Shown one piece after another: positions 32,013 to 41,091 of a DNA stretch of 64,000 bases. The notes under the pieces were generated by a model. It did not search any database, had not been told where the DNA came from, and saw only the letters and a list, made by a program, of their open reading frames with translations. The DNA comes from Cloacibacterium rupense (lineage in GTDB: Bacteria; Bacteroidota; Bacteroidia; Flavobacteriales; Weeksellaceae), in contig NZ_BMLV01000002.1 in assembly GCF_014645495.1 (NCBI RefSeq), positions 487,191-551,190 on the forward strand. The letters run 5' to 3'. The translations under genes and the position numbers were made by a program. Positions within the stretch are counted from its first letter, which is position 1. Each line of letters opens with the position of its first letter.

Positions 32013-34382
32013 TTATTGATTAAAATCGATATCTTCTTTGTTGAGTTTATCGTTCATGTTTTCTTCCTTAGGCTTAGCTTTAGGCTTTTCTTCTACCGGT
32101 TTAGGATTTTTGATTTGGTCTAGCGTTTGTAAACCGCCTTCGTCACCATAACCACTGCCCATACCTCTTAGGTCGTCACAGCCGCCGTTCCAATCAGATG
32201 GTTTTATAAACTTATCATCAGGGAGAATGCCGAGAGATTTGTCTGCCCAAACTTTTTTCATAAATATACCCCAAATAGGAAGTGCCATTCTAGCACCTTG
32301 ACCTTCGCCAGTGCTCCAAAAGTGGGTAGCTCTGTCTTCCCAGCCAACCCAAACTCCTGTGGCTAGGTTAGGGGTAATTCCCATAAACCAACCGTCTGAG
32401 TTGTTTTGTGTAGTTCCAGTTTTGCCTGCAATTTCTACTTCTGCCGGGATGCCTAATCTTCTAAGTTCTCCTGAAGCTGTACCAAATTTAGTAACGCCCA
32501 TCATAAGGTCTACCATGGTGTAGGCGTATTTTTCGTTCATTACTTCTTTGGTTTCATTTTTTACTTCTTTAATTACCCTACCATTGGCATCTTCTATACG
32601 CCATATCATCTCTGGTTTTACATAATTTCCAAAGTTTCCGAAAGTACTATAAGCGCCAAGCATTTCGTAGATGGTGATGTCAGATGAACCTAAAGCTACT
32701 GCAAGTTGTCCTCTTGGAATTTCTTCAGTTACACCTAGGTCTCTTGCTAGTTTAATCACATTGTCAGGGCCTGCCATATCCATTAACCTAACAGCAACTG
32801 GGTTGAGAGAATTGGCTAATGCTTGTCTTAATGTAGGATTTCCTCCTCTACCAGGAACTCTATAACCTCTTTCGTTAAATGTGGCATTAGATACGGTAGA
32901 ACAAGGGGTCATACCCAAATTCATAATGGCGGTAGCGTAAACAAAAGGCTTGAAAGTAGAACCTACTTGTCTTTTTCCTTGTTTCACATGGTCATATTGG
33001 AAATGCTGCCAATCAATACCTCCTACCCAAGCTTTGATTTCCCCAGTTCCGGGGTTCATAGACATCAATCCTGCTTGTGCAATTTGTTTGTGATATCTTA
33101 TAGAATCGTAAGGTGACATTTCTGTTTCTTTTTCGCCTTCCCAAGTAAATATTGAAGTTTTGGTTGGTGTCTTGAAATCCATCATAATAGAATCTTCAGA
33201 AACGCCAGCGGCTGCCAACTGCTTATATCTTCCGGTACGTTTCATGGCCTGAAGCATAATTTTGTCGATTTCATTTTTCTTTAAGAAATAGAAAGGTCTA
33301 TTAGGATTTCTTCTTTGTTCTGCGTCAAAGCCTTTTTGTAGATTCGTTAAATGTTCTTTTATTGCTTCTTCCGCATATTTTTGCATTTTAGAATCTAAAG
33401 TAACATAGATTTTAAGACCATCACGGAAAAGATTGACGTTTTTACCTGTTTCTTTTTCGTATTCTTCTAAATATTTTTGAATTTCTTTTCTTAAGAAGAA
33501 TTTGTAATAAGCAGAGTAACCATCGCTTACGTTTTCTACCGGGTGAAAATCTACATTGATTGGTTCTGCTATTACTTTATCATGTGTAGTTTGGTCTATA
33601 TAGCCGGTTTCTAACATCTGATCAAGAACTACATTTCTTCTCTTAATAGCTCTATCCATGTACCTTATAGGGTTGTTTCTTCTCGGATTTTCTAGCATAG
33701 CTACAAAAGTAGCCGCTTCAGAAAGTGTAAGGTCTTTGGCAGATTTATTAAAATAAACTTTAGAGGCGAGTTCTATACCATTTGCATTATGTAGAAAATC
33801 GAACTTGTTAAAATATAAGGTTACAATTTCCTCTTTGGTATATCTTTTCTCAAGACTTACGGCTACTACCCATTCTTTAAGCTTTTGGATAGCTCTCATG
33901 ATGGGATTTGTAGATGGGTTTTTAGTAAATAATAACTTTGCAAGCTGCTGAGTAATGGTAGAACCGCCACCTCTGGCGCCTCCATATCTTATGGCTCTAC
34001 CTATAGACTTCATGTCGATACCAGAATGCTCTCTAAATCTTTCATCTTCTTTAGCTTGTAATGCATAGATTAAATGTTGAGGCAAATCTTTATAAGTAAC
34101 AGGGATGGTCTTTTCTTTTTCAAATTTACCCAATAATACCCCGTCAGAAGAGATGATTTCTGAAGCTACATAAATATCGGGATTTTCTAGTTCTTGCACA
34201 TCTGGCATGTCACCAAGGAATCCTTGAGAAACGGCAAAAAATAGAAACGCAATTCCTAGTACTACTGCAGCTAAGCCTGTCCAAATGTACTTTACCCATT
34301 TTTTATAGCCTTGCTTGTTACCGTTCTTTTTAGGAGGAAGCGGAAATGTATGCGTGCTCCCTTGTTTTATCGTGTTTTCCAT
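32013..34382 (-). CDS. Class A penicillin-binding protein 1A
   Basis: This 789-residue bifunctional peptidoglycan synthase has an N-terminal TM helix (about 30-55). The GT51 glycosyltransferase domain shows the catalytic Glu in AKEDERFREHSGID and RGGGSTITQQLAKLLF. The transpeptidase domain has GSTFKP (active serine near residue 474), SLN and KTGTTQN. The C-terminal tail is rich in Lys, Pro and Glu. It follows gldH by 6 nt and ends at a terminator, so it is the last gene of the ricT-gldH operon. It acts at the inner membrane in cell-wall growth. Confidence 0.96.
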   Translation of the reverse strand: MENTIKQGSTHTFPLPPKKNGNKQGYKKWVKYIWTGLAAVVLGIAFLFFAVSQGFLGDMPDVQELENPDIYVASEIISSDGVLLGKFEKEKTIPVTYKDLPQHLIYALQAKEDERFREHSGIDMKSIGRAIRYGGARGGGSTITQQLAKLLFTKNPSTNPIMRAIQKLKEWVVAVSLEKRYTKEEIVTLYFNKFDFLHNANGIELASKVYFNKSAKDLTLSEAATFVAMLENPRRNNPIRYMDRAIKRRNVVLDQMLETGYIDQTTHDKVIAEPINVDFHPVENVSDGYSAYYKFFLRKEIQKYLEEYEKETGKNVNLFRDGLKIYVTLDSKMQKYAEEAIKEHLTNLQKGFDAEQRRNPNRPFYFLKKNEIDKIMLQAMKRTGRYKQLAAAGVSEDSIMMDFKTPTKTSIFTWEGEKETEMSPYDSIRYHKQIAQAGLMSMNPGTGEIKAWVGGIDWQHFQYDHVKQGKRQVGSTFKPFVYATAIMNLGMTPCSTVSNATFNERGYRVPGRGGNPTLRQALANSLNPVAVRLMDMAGPDNVIKLARDLGVTEEIPRGQLAVALGSSDITIYEMLGAYSTFGNFGNYVKPEMIWRIEDANGRVIKEVKNETKEVMNEKYAYTMVDLMMGVTKFGTASGELRRLGIPAEVEIAGKTGTTQNNSDGWFMGITPNLATGVWVGWEDRATHFWSTGEGQGARMALPIWGIFMKKVWADKSLGILPDDKFIKPSDWNGGCDDLRGMGSGYGDEGGLQTLDQIKNPKPVEEKPKAKPKEENMNDKLNKEDIDFNQ

Positions 34383-34388
34383 AGATGA

Positions 34389-34856
34389 TTATGGTTGAGT
34401 TGAATTTTCAATTTTTACGCCAATGTCTTCTATACCTTTTAAAGTTTTAGTTCTCATCCCATGTTGCAAGGTAATTTGGTATTTACCATTGCTCGGAAAT
34501 TTAAACTGAGTTTGGTATAAAAACAAGGCTTCCTTTGTCTCTCCAAATCCCGTACCAATCCATTCTCCTGTAGGTTTGGCAAGTAGGTAATTCAAAGTGT
34601 CTACTTTTGAGGTTTTTTCCTTTTCTGCCTTGAAACTCGAAATTAAAAACAAATTATTATAAGGATATTGATTGTTATTTCTTACAATAAAAATGATGTT
34701 TTTCGGCTGTTCAGCATCTTTGATATCAAAAACAAATGTTTGTTTCTGGTTTTGTCCCCATTGATTATTGATTTCTTTCATCTGCACGTCTTCATTATTC
34801 GGAGCGCAACCAATAACTGTAAGTAAAACGAAAAATATCAAAAAATATTTATTCAT
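34389..34856 (-). CDS. gldH: Gliding motility lipoprotein GldH
   Basis: The start at 34856 gives a lipoprotein signal (MNKYFLIFFVLLTVIGCAPN, Cys at residue 17) and a 155-residue protein. An upstream in-frame ATG at 34958 lies inside ricT and is rejected. The sequence (FDIKDAEQPKNIIFIVRNNNQYPYNNLFLI, LNYLLAKPTGEWIGTGFGETKEALFLY) matches GldH, a lipoprotein required for gliding and linked to type IX secretion in Flavobacterium johnsoniae. The ATG overlaps the end of ricT by 8 nt, which suggests translational coupling. Other gld or spr genes are not in the window. Confidence 0.9.
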   Translation of the reverse strand: MNKYFLIFFVLLTVIGCAPNNEDVQMKEINNQWGQNQKQTFVFDIKDAEQPKNIIFIVRNNNQYPYNNLFLISSFKAEKEKTSKVDTLNYLLAKPTGEWIGTGFGETKEALFLYQTQFKFPSNGKYQITLQHGMRTKTLKGIEDIGVKIENSTQP

Positions 34857-36114
34857 TGTTTTTTCTTTTGGGTGGAAACTTCTTTTTATGTTTGAATGGT
34901 TTTTTCTGGTCTTTTTGTTCAGGATTTCTTTTTTCAGCAGTATTTTGTTGGTTTTCACTACTGTTGTTAGGGGTTTTGTTGTTGTTTTGTTGGAAATTTC
35001 CTTTGTTTCTTTGCTTATTTCTTTTCTTTTCGAAACGGTCTAGATTGTTTTCTTGAATTAAATCGACTGTGACAGGTTTATCATCTAAGGCAAATGACTT
35101 AAGGTCCTCTAGTGGAGTAGCTTTTTTGCCTTTTTTGTTCATAGAAATCATCTTTTTCACATCTGCTACATCTATGTCATACCAAGCCATAGAATTTTCT
35201 ACATAAGCAAACCACATTTTACGTTTGAAAACATCTATTTTTATACAAAAAGCTCTTCCTTTTTCGGTGTCTAATACCGTGTTAGATGAAGGGAAATCAT
35301 TCAGCGCATCTACATAACTGTCGAGCTCAAAATTAAGACAGCATTTCAACTTACCACATTGACCAGCTAGTTTAAGAGGATTAATGCTTAACTGCTGGTA
35401 TCTTGCTGCATTGGTATTTACAGACCTAAAATCAGTAAGCCACGTAGAACAACATAATTCTCTTCCGCAAGAGCCTATGCCTCCTACTTTGGCAGACTCT
35501 TGTCTATAACCAATCTGCTTCATATCTATCTTGGTTTTGAAAGCAGAAGCGTATTCTTTAATCAATTGGCGGAAATCTACTCTTCCCTCCGCGGTATAAT
35601 AAAATGTTGCTTTTGCACCATCACCTTGATATTCTACATCGGTAATTTTCATCTCAAGATGTAGATTTTTAGCAATTTTTCTAGCTTGTATTTTTACAGA
35701 TTCCTCTTTTTTTCTAACCTCTTGCCATATTTCTATGTCTTTTTGGCTAGAAATACGATAAATTTTGGGAGCAAGCTCTTCGTTGAAGTTTTTTTTCTTC
35801 ATCTGAATTCTTACCAATTCTCCAGTAAGGCTTACCACGCCTATATCATGGCCCGGATTAGATTCTACAGTTACTACGCTTCCTAAGTGCAAAGGAAGTT
35901 GGTTTACATTATGATAATAGCTCTTTCTATCGTTTTTAAACCTCACCTCTACCATTGGGCATTTGCTCTGTTGAGGAGCCTTTACCGTAGAAAGCCAGTC
36001 AAAAACATTTAATTTATAACTATTGCCACAAGTGTCTACATTAGAACAACCTGTGGTGCTTTTTGTAGCACATGAATGTGTAGAATCTCCGGATGTATTA
36101 CATCCACAACTCAT
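34849..36114 (-). CDS. ricT: RicT (PSP1 domain) protein
   Basis: The protein has 421 residues. The N-terminus is Cys-rich (MSCGCNTSGDSTHSCATKS). The PSP1/RicT core shows CPMVEVRFKNDRKSYYHN, GIGSCGRELCCSTWLTDF and AGQCGKLKCCLNFELD, the CxxxxCC/CxxxxCC cysteines that bind Fe-S in RicT of Bacillus, where the Ric complex affects RNA processing by RNase Y. The C-terminal 90 residues are a disordered Lys/Asn/Gln tail. It is the first gene of the operon with gldH and PBP1A, with a TAAATTTG -7 box at 36136-36143. Confidence 0.9.
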   Translation of the reverse strand: MSCGCNTSGDSTHSCATKSTTGCSNVDTCGNSYKLNVFDWLSTVKAPQQSKCPMVEVRFKNDRKSYYHNVNQLPLHLGSVVTVESNPGHDIGVVSLTGELVRIQMKKKNFNEELAPKIYRISSQKDIEIWQEVRKKEESVKIQARKIAKNLHLEMKITDVEYQGDGAKATFYYTAEGRVDFRQLIKEYASAFKTKIDMKQIGYRQESAKVGGIGSCGRELCCSTWLTDFRSVNTNAARYQQLSINPLKLAGQCGKLKCCLNFELDSYVDALNDFPSSNTVLDTEKGRAFCIKIDVFKRKMWFAYVENSMAWYDIDVADVKKMISMNKKGKKATPLEDLKSFALDDKPVTVDLIQENNLDRFEKKRNKQRNKGNFQQNNNKTPNNSSENQQNTAEKRNPEQKDQKKPFKHKKKFPPKRKNNE

Positions 36115-36135
36115 ATATTATATTTTTAATTCTTG

Positions 36136-36143
36136 CAAATTTA
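36136..36143 (-). promoter_or_regulatory. -7 box of the ricT-gldH-PBP1A operon
   Basis: The minus strand reads TAAATTTG, a full match to TAnnTTTG, 22 nt before the ricT start. Confidence 0.5.
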
Positions 36144-36314
36144 GTATAATTTTTAAATTCTAAAGATAAATAATTTTTTTAGGAGATTCTTACTTTTTTA
36201 ATTTTTATTATTATTGTTAATTTAACAAAAACATTGAATATAATTTAATAAAATGTGATTTTTGATATCGAATCTATATTAAAAACAATGGCCTTCTAAT
36301 GCATTACATAACGA

Positions 36315-36350
36315 TTGTTTAACAAATATTTTATTAAACAAGCGTTTAAT
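36315..36350. promoter_or_regulatory. Candidate operator palindromes upstream of the FadL-like gene
   Basis: An 18-bp element made of 7-bp inverted half-sites ATTAAAC and GTTTAAT around AAGC (36333-36350) is preceded by TTGTTTAACAA. Half-sites of this kind are typical of TetR-family operators, including those that control fatty-acid genes. The element lies about 150 bp upstream of the -7 box. Confidence 0.35.
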
Positions 36351-36496
36351 TATTTGAATCGTATGATTTCTTAAGTGTCTTGTAATGAATTATTTGTGAG
36401 TTTTTAATTGTTTTGATGTAAAATAAACAATGGAGTTTGATAACAAATTGTTTAATTTTTTTAATTTAATTTTAACATTTATACATAAAATAATTT

Positions 36497-36504
36497 TATA
36501 TTTG
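36497..36504 (+). promoter_or_regulatory. -7 box of the FadL-like/SGNH operon
   Basis: TATATTTG fully matches TAnnTTTG, 21 nt before the ATG at 36526. Confidence 0.55.
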
Positions 36505-36525
36505 GCACATTAATAATTAAATAAC

Positions 36526-37758
36526 ATGAAAAGAATTTTAATAACTACAGCTCTATTGGCCGGCGTTATGACTTATGCTGGGGGATTTAGAGTTTCTCTA
36601 CAAGGAGTTAAGCAACTTGCAATGGCGCACACAAGTGCACACGCCGAAGACGCAAGTGTTGCTTTTTTTAACCCTGCAGGGATTTCATTCATTCCTAACA
36701 AACTTAGTGTTGCAGTAGGTGCATTTGGTGCAAAAAGTGAAGTTGAATACCAAAATCTTTCTACGCTTCAATCCTTCAAAACAGACAACCCATTAGGAAC
36801 CCCTCTTTATGCAGCGATTGCTTATAAAGTGAGCAATACCATTTCATTAGGGCTTAGTGTGGCTACGCCTTTTGGAAGTACCGTAAAATGGGCTGATGAC
36901 TGGGCAGGAAATGAAATGGTACAAAAAATGGAACTGAAGAGTTTCTATTTTCAACCAATGGTTTCTTTCAAGTTCAATGAATGGGCTTCTATAGGAGGTA
37001 GCTTTATTTATGCGAAAGGATTAGTAGATTGGGATAAAGCGGTAAATCAATTAGGAGGTACTCTTAATATCAATGACGAAAAAGCTTCAGGTACTGGTTT
37101 TGGGTTTGGTTTTTATTTTAAACCAAGTGATAATCTAGATGTAAGTATTGCATATCGTTCTCCAGTAGAAATGGAGGCAAAAAACGGAACAGCAACTTTC
37201 AATATTTCATCTGCTCTTTATCCTAATTTAGGACTTAATGCTCAAGGACAAGATTCGTTTACTGCTACTCTGCCTCTAGTGGAAGAGTACACCATTGGGG
37301 TAACCTATAAAGTAACTCCTAAATGGCTAGTTTCTGCTGATTTCAACTACCATGGTTGGGAGAGATACAACAAATTGACGCTTGACTTTGCTAATGCTCC
37401 TATTGGTAACCAAGCAGACCCTACTATTTTAAGTACTCCTAAAAACTTCCACAATGCTAAAACTTTTAGATTCGGTACACAATATATGTTTACAGACAAA
37501 TTTGCCGGAAGATTAGGTTACTATTATGATGAATCTCCTTATACTGATGAGTATTTTATCCCAGAAACTCCATCTTTTGATGCAAGCGTGGTTACAGGAG
37601 GTATCGGGTACAAATTCGGAAAACTAGGGGTAGACCTCTCTGCTGCTTTTTCTTTCCCAGAATCAAGAGAGGTAAAGAACGCATATTACAATTTCTATGG
37701 ACAAGCTAAAGCAAAAGCAATGTACTTTGGACTAGGCTTATCTTATAATGCATTTTAA
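36526..37758 (+). CDS. FadL/TodX (OmpP1) family outer-membrane transporter
   Basis: This 410-residue protein has a signal peptide (MKRILITTALLAGVMTYAGG). The FadL-type N-terminal hatch is visible: GGFRVSLQGVKQLAMAHTSAHAEDASVAFFNPAGIS, including the NPAG motif. The barrel strands end in LGLSYNAF with a terminal Phe. It should let long-chain fatty acids or other hydrophobic compounds cross the outer membrane. The SGNH lipoprotein gene follows after 12 nt, so transport may be coupled to ester hydrolysis at the surface. Confidence 0.93.
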   Translation: MKRILITTALLAGVMTYAGGFRVSLQGVKQLAMAHTSAHAEDASVAFFNPAGISFIPNKLSVAVGAFGAKSEVEYQNLSTLQSFKTDNPLGTPLYAAIAYKVSNTISLGLSVATPFGSTVKWADDWAGNEMVQKMELKSFYFQPMVSFKFNEWASIGGSFIYAKGLVDWDKAVNQLGGTLNINDEKASGTGFGFGFYFKPSDNLDVSIAYRSPVEMEAKNGTATFNISSALYPNLGLNAQGQDSFTATLPLVEEYTIGVTYKVTPKWLVSADFNYHGWERYNKLTLDFANAPIGNQADPTILSTPKNFHNAKTFRFGTQYMFTDKFAGRLGYYYDESPYTDEYFIPETPSFDASVVTGGIGYKFGKLGVDLSAAFSFPESREVKNAYYNFYGQAKAKAMYFGLGLSYNAF

Positions 37759-37770
37759 TTTTATAAAACT

Positions 37771-39261
37771 ATGAAAAAGATATTAATTTCTTCTTTAGCC
37801 GTTGCTGGTTTACTTTTTACCGTAAGTTGTAATACTGATTTTGAAACGGATGTTAAAGATGTAAAAGTAACTAACGGAACCGCGGATTTTACAAAATATG
37901 TGGCACTAGGAAACTCTCTTACTTCAGGGTATAGAGATGGAGCACTCTACCTAGATGGACAAAACGAATCTTATCCCTCTATGATTGCTCAACAAATGAA
38001 ATTGGCAGGTGGAGCGGCTAATTTTTCTCAACCTTTAATGTCAGATAATTTAGGGGGTATTCCAGCGGTAGGTATTTCTAATAAATTGATTTTAGCGGTT
38101 TCTGCTACAGGGGCATTGTCTCCTACAGTGGCTTCAGGCTCTGCAACCAATACCATCGCTAATATTTACAAGCCTGAATCTCCTATTTATAATTTAGGGG
38201 TGCCTGGTGCTAAGTCTTATCATTTAGTGGCTCCTGGGTATGGAAATGCTGCAGGATTAGCTACGGGTACCGCAAACCCATATTTTGTAAGATTCTCTTC
38301 ATCTCCTACTACCTCAGTATTAGCAGATGCTATGAAAATCAACCCTACATTTTTCTCATTATGGATTGGGAATAATGATGTTTTAGGATATGCAACTTCT
38401 GGTGGAGATGGCTCTAACCCAATCACTACTGAAGCTTTATTCACTCAAGCTTATACTGCATTAATTACTACTTTGACCTCTGCTGGTGCTAAAGGAGTGG
38501 TTGCAAATATACCAGAAGTAACTACCATTCCATTTTTTACAACGGTACCTTACAACCCTGTTCCTCTAGACCAAGCATCTGTGACAGCCTTGAATGCCCA
38601 AGTTTTCGGACCACTTAAACAAATCCTTACGGCTTACGGACAAGGCTCTAGATTGAATTTATTAGGACTAACTAATAATCCATTGTTAATCAAAGACGAA
38701 AGCCTTACCAATCTATCTACCCAAATTACTACTGCACTTATCGGAGCAGGTGTAAACGCTCAACAAGCAGGTTTGATGGGAATGGTTTTTGGACAAGCAA
38801 GACATGCTACCAAAGCAGACTTAATTCCGCTTACAACTTCTTCTGTAATTGGTACTGCTCCTAGCTCTCCTTTGGCAGTGGCTCCTTTTAATAAGTATGG
38901 TGTTACTTTCCCATTAGAAGATAAACATGTGCTTATGGCAAATGAAGTAGCAGAAGTGTCTACCGCAACTGGTAAGTTTAATGATATCATCTACAGTTTA
39001 GCATCATCTAAAGGCTTAGCTTTCGTAGACGCAAATGCTAAAATGAAAGAACTTTCTAAGTCATCAGGAATCCAATTTGATGGAGTAAAATATACAGCAA
39101 GATTTGTAACCGGAGGAACCTTCTCGCTCGATGGGGTGCACCTTACAGGAAGAGGTTATGCGGTTATTGCTAATGAATTTATAAAAGCAATTAATAATAA
39201 GTATGGCTCAACGTTGCCAATGGTAAATCCAAATGGTTATTCTGGGGTTACATTCCCTTAA
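37771..39261 (+). CDS. SGNH/GDSL-type hydrolase lipoprotein
   Basis: This 496-residue protein has a lipoprotein signal (LAVAGLLFTVSCNTD, Cys at about 20). Block I reads ALGNSLTSGYRDG with the nucleophilic serine (GNS for GDS). Block III is WIGNNDVLGYA (GxND). Block V is LDGVHLTGRGYAVIANEF with the Asp and His of the triad. It is probably an esterase or lipase anchored in the outer membrane. It is co-transcribed with the FadL-like porin and ended by the hairpin at 39280. Confidence 0.92.
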   Translation: MKKILISSLAVAGLLFTVSCNTDFETDVKDVKVTNGTADFTKYVALGNSLTSGYRDGALYLDGQNESYPSMIAQQMKLAGGAANFSQPLMSDNLGGIPAVGISNKLILAVSATGALSPTVASGSATNTIANIYKPESPIYNLGVPGAKSYHLVAPGYGNAAGLATGTANPYFVRFSSSPTTSVLADAMKINPTFFSLWIGNNDVLGYATSGGDGSNPITTEALFTQAYTALITTLTSAGAKGVVANIPEVTTIPFFTTVPYNPVPLDQASVTALNAQVFGPLKQILTAYGQGSRLNLLGLTNNPLLIKDESLTNLSTQITTALIGAGVNAQQAGLMGMVFGQARHATKADLIPLTTSSVIGTAPSSPLAVAPFNKYGVTFPLEDKHVLMANEVAEVSTATGKFNDIIYSLASSKGLAFVDANAKMKELSKSSGIQFDGVKYTARFVTGGTFSLDGVHLTGRGYAVIANEFIKAINNKYGSTLPMVNPNGYSGVTFP

Positions 39262-39279
39262 TAAATAAATTTTTTTATT

Positions 39280-39317
39280 AAAACCACCTGATGTTTTTCA
39301 GGTGGTTTTATTTTTTT
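39280..39317 (+). terminator. Terminator after the SGNH hydrolase gene
   Basis: A 12-bp stem AAAACCACCTGA/TCAGGTGGTTTT with a TGTTTT loop is followed by ATTTTTTT. Its T tract overlaps the prs promoter box. Confidence 0.88.
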
Positions 39318-39324
39318 AAATTTG
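39317..39324 (+). promoter_or_regulatory. -7 box of prs
   Basis: TAAATTTG matches TAnnTTTG, 20 nt before the ATG at 39345, directly after the terminator of the preceding operon. Confidence 0.5.
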
Positions 39325-39344
39325 CACAAGTAAAAAAAGTAAAA

Positions 39345-40283
39345 ATGTTAGATCAAGCTACCTATTTGTTTAGTACCAGAACCAGTAAAGTATTAGCAGA
39401 AAAAATCGCCGCTCACTACGGTCAAGAATTAGGAAAAATTAATTTCCAACAATTCAGTGATGGTGAATTTGAACCCGTTCTAGACCAATCTGTAAGAGGT
39501 GGAAGGGTTTTTCTAATTGGCTCTACGTTTCCTCCAGCAGATAATCTTCTTGAACTATTGTTAATGATAGACGCGGCTAAAAGAGCTTCAGCTAAAAACA
39601 TTACCGTAGTAGTCCCTTATTATGGTCTTGCTAGACAAGATAGAAAAGATAAACCAAGAGCACCTATTGGCGCCAAGTTGGTAGCCAATCTACTCACTGC
39701 AGCTGGCGCTACCAGAGTAATGACAATGGATTTACACGCAGACCAAATTCAAGGTTTCTTTGAAATTCCTGTAGACCACCTATATGCTTCTACTATTTTT
39801 GTAGATTATATAAAGTCATTAAATCTGGATAACCTTACCATCGCTTCACCAGATATGGGAGGCGCCAAAAGAGCGAAAAACTATGCCGGTTATCTAGGAG
39901 CTGAAGTTGTAATCGCTTATAAGGAACGAAAAAAAGCAAATGTGGTAGAAGAAATGTTCCTAATTGGGGATGTTAAAGACAGAAATGTAATCCTTATTGA
40001 TGACATGGTAGACACTGCAGGCACACTTTGCAAAGCAGCAGAAATTCTAATCAAAAATGGAGCAAAATCAGTAAGAGCAATGGCTACCCACGCTGTATTT
40101 TCGGGTAAAGCCTATGAAAATATAGAAAATTCTCAAATCAGCGAGGTTATCGTAACAGACACAATACCAGTAAAAACGGAATTATCCTCTAAAATCAAAG
40201 TGCTAAGCTGCGCTGCTCTTTTTGCTGATGTTATGAAAATGGTGCACGAACATAAATCTATTAGTGATAAATTTATCATTTAA
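39345..40283 (+). CDS. prs: Ribose-phosphate pyrophosphokinase
   Basis: From ATG 39345 the protein has 312 residues; an in-frame ATG at 39291 lies within the terminator and is rejected. It makes PRPP from ribose 5-phosphate and ATP for purine, pyrimidine, His and Trp synthesis. Motifs are FSDGEFEPVLDQSVRG, YYGLARQDRKDKPR (flexible ATP loop), MDLHADQIQGFF and the PRPP-binding loop VILIDDMVDTAGTL. The length is normal. rplY follows after 45 nt with its own -7 box. Confidence 0.97.
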   Translation: MLDQATYLFSTRTSKVLAEKIAAHYGQELGKINFQQFSDGEFEPVLDQSVRGGRVFLIGSTFPPADNLLELLLMIDAAKRASAKNITVVVPYYGLARQDRKDKPRAPIGAKLVANLLTAAGATRVMTMDLHADQIQGFFEIPVDHLYASTIFVDYIKSLNLDNLTIASPDMGGAKRAKNYAGYLGAEVVIAYKERKKANVVEEMFLIGDVKDRNVILIDDMVDTAGTLCKAAEILIKNGAKSVRAMATHAVFSGKAYENIENSQISEVIVTDTIPVKTELSSKIKVLSCAALFADVMKMVHEHKSISDKFII

Positions 40284-40294
40284 TAAAAAAGTAG

Positions 40295-40302
40295 TATATT
40301 TG
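40295..40302 (+). promoter_or_regulatory. -7 box of rplY
   Basis: TATATTTG fully matches TAnnTTTG, 26 nt before the rplY start. Confidence 0.55.
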
Positions 40303-40328
40303 CACCCTGAAATTTTAAATATTTATAA

Positions 40329-40964
40329 ATGAAATCTATTACAATTCAAGGACAGAAAAGAGAAAACGTGGGCAAAAAGTCTACAAAAGCTCTACGTGAT
40401 GCTGAATTAGTTCCTTGTGTTGTTTATGGAGGTGAGCAACCAATCAATTTCTCTACTGCTGAGAAATCGTTCAAAAACTTGGTTTACACTCCTGATGCAC
40501 ACACGGTAGTAATTGAGCTAGAAGGGAAAAAAATTGATGCTGTTTTACAAGACATCCAATTTCACCCAATTACAGACAAAATCTTACATGCAGACTTCTA
40601 TCAATTGAGCGCTGATAAACCAGTAGTTATGGAAGTACCAGTAAGAATTACAGGTCGTGCTAAAGGGGTTGTTGCTGGGGGTGTTCTAAGACAATCTTTC
40701 AGAAAATTAAGATTAAAAGCTCTTCCTGCTAACTTACCAGACGAAATCGTAATTGATGTTACTCCACTTAGAATTGGTAACAAATTGTATGTTGGAAGCA
40801 TCAAAAACGAAGCTTACACTTTCTTGCACCCAGACAATGCAGTAGTAGCTGCTGTTAAGATGTCTAGAAATGCTATGAAAGGTGGCGCTGCTGTTATGGA
40901 TGACGATGATGATGAAGAAACAGAAGGTGCTGCTCCAGAAGCAGAAGCTGCATCAGCAGAATAA
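40329..40964 (+). CDS. rplY: 50S ribosomal protein L25/Ctc
   Basis: This 211-residue long-form L25 (CTC type) binds 5S rRNA. The N-terminal L25 domain begins [33 protein letters not shown], followed by the TL5 C-terminal beta domain (about 95-185; [20 protein letters not shown]). The tail is acidic and Ala-rich (DDDDDEE..), common in Bacteroidota L25. The prs-rplY order is common in the phylum. A strong terminator follows. Confidence 0.96.
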   Translation: MKSITIQGQKRENVGKKSTKALRDAELVPCVVYGGEQPINFSTAEKSFKNLVYTPDAHTVVIELEGKKIDAVLQDIQFHPITDKILHADFYQLSADKPVVMEVPVRITGRAKGVVAGGVLRQSFRKLRLKALPANLPDEIVIDVTPLRIGNKLYVGSIKNEAYTFLHPDNAVVAAVKMSRNAMKGGAAVMDDDDDEETEGAAPEAEAASAE

Positions 40965-40989
40965 TTTGAATCTTTTTTCAAAACATACC

Positions 40990-41019
40990 AAACCATCGAA
41001 TTTTTTCGATGGTTTTTTT
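40990..41019 (+). terminator. Terminator of rplY
   Basis: The stem AAACCATCGAA/TTCGATGGTTT with a TTTT loop is followed by a T run, 26 nt past the stop. Confidence 0.88.
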
Positions 41020-41091
41020 ATGTCTAAAATTTTTTTAATTTTAAATTTAACTTTTTAAAGAATTCATTATCAAAGATAAGAATGCCAATCA

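Larger units (their letters stand above)
36144..36525. other. Long AT-rich intergenic region between ricT and the FadL-like gene
   Basis: This stretch of 380 bp has no gene. It holds a perfect inverted repeat ATTAAAC-AAGC-GTTTAAT at 36333-36350, a second short palindrome TTGTT-T-AACAA at 36315-36325, and a -7 box TATATTTG at 36497-36504 in front of the porin gene. The rest is homopolymer-rich. Confidence 0.7.

Noticed and set aside
34768-35056. Two hydrophobic plus-strand frames opposite the ricT tail
   Set aside because: They are the complement of the Lys/Asn/Gln-rich low-complexity tail of RicT, which reads as Phe/Leu/Val on the other strand.
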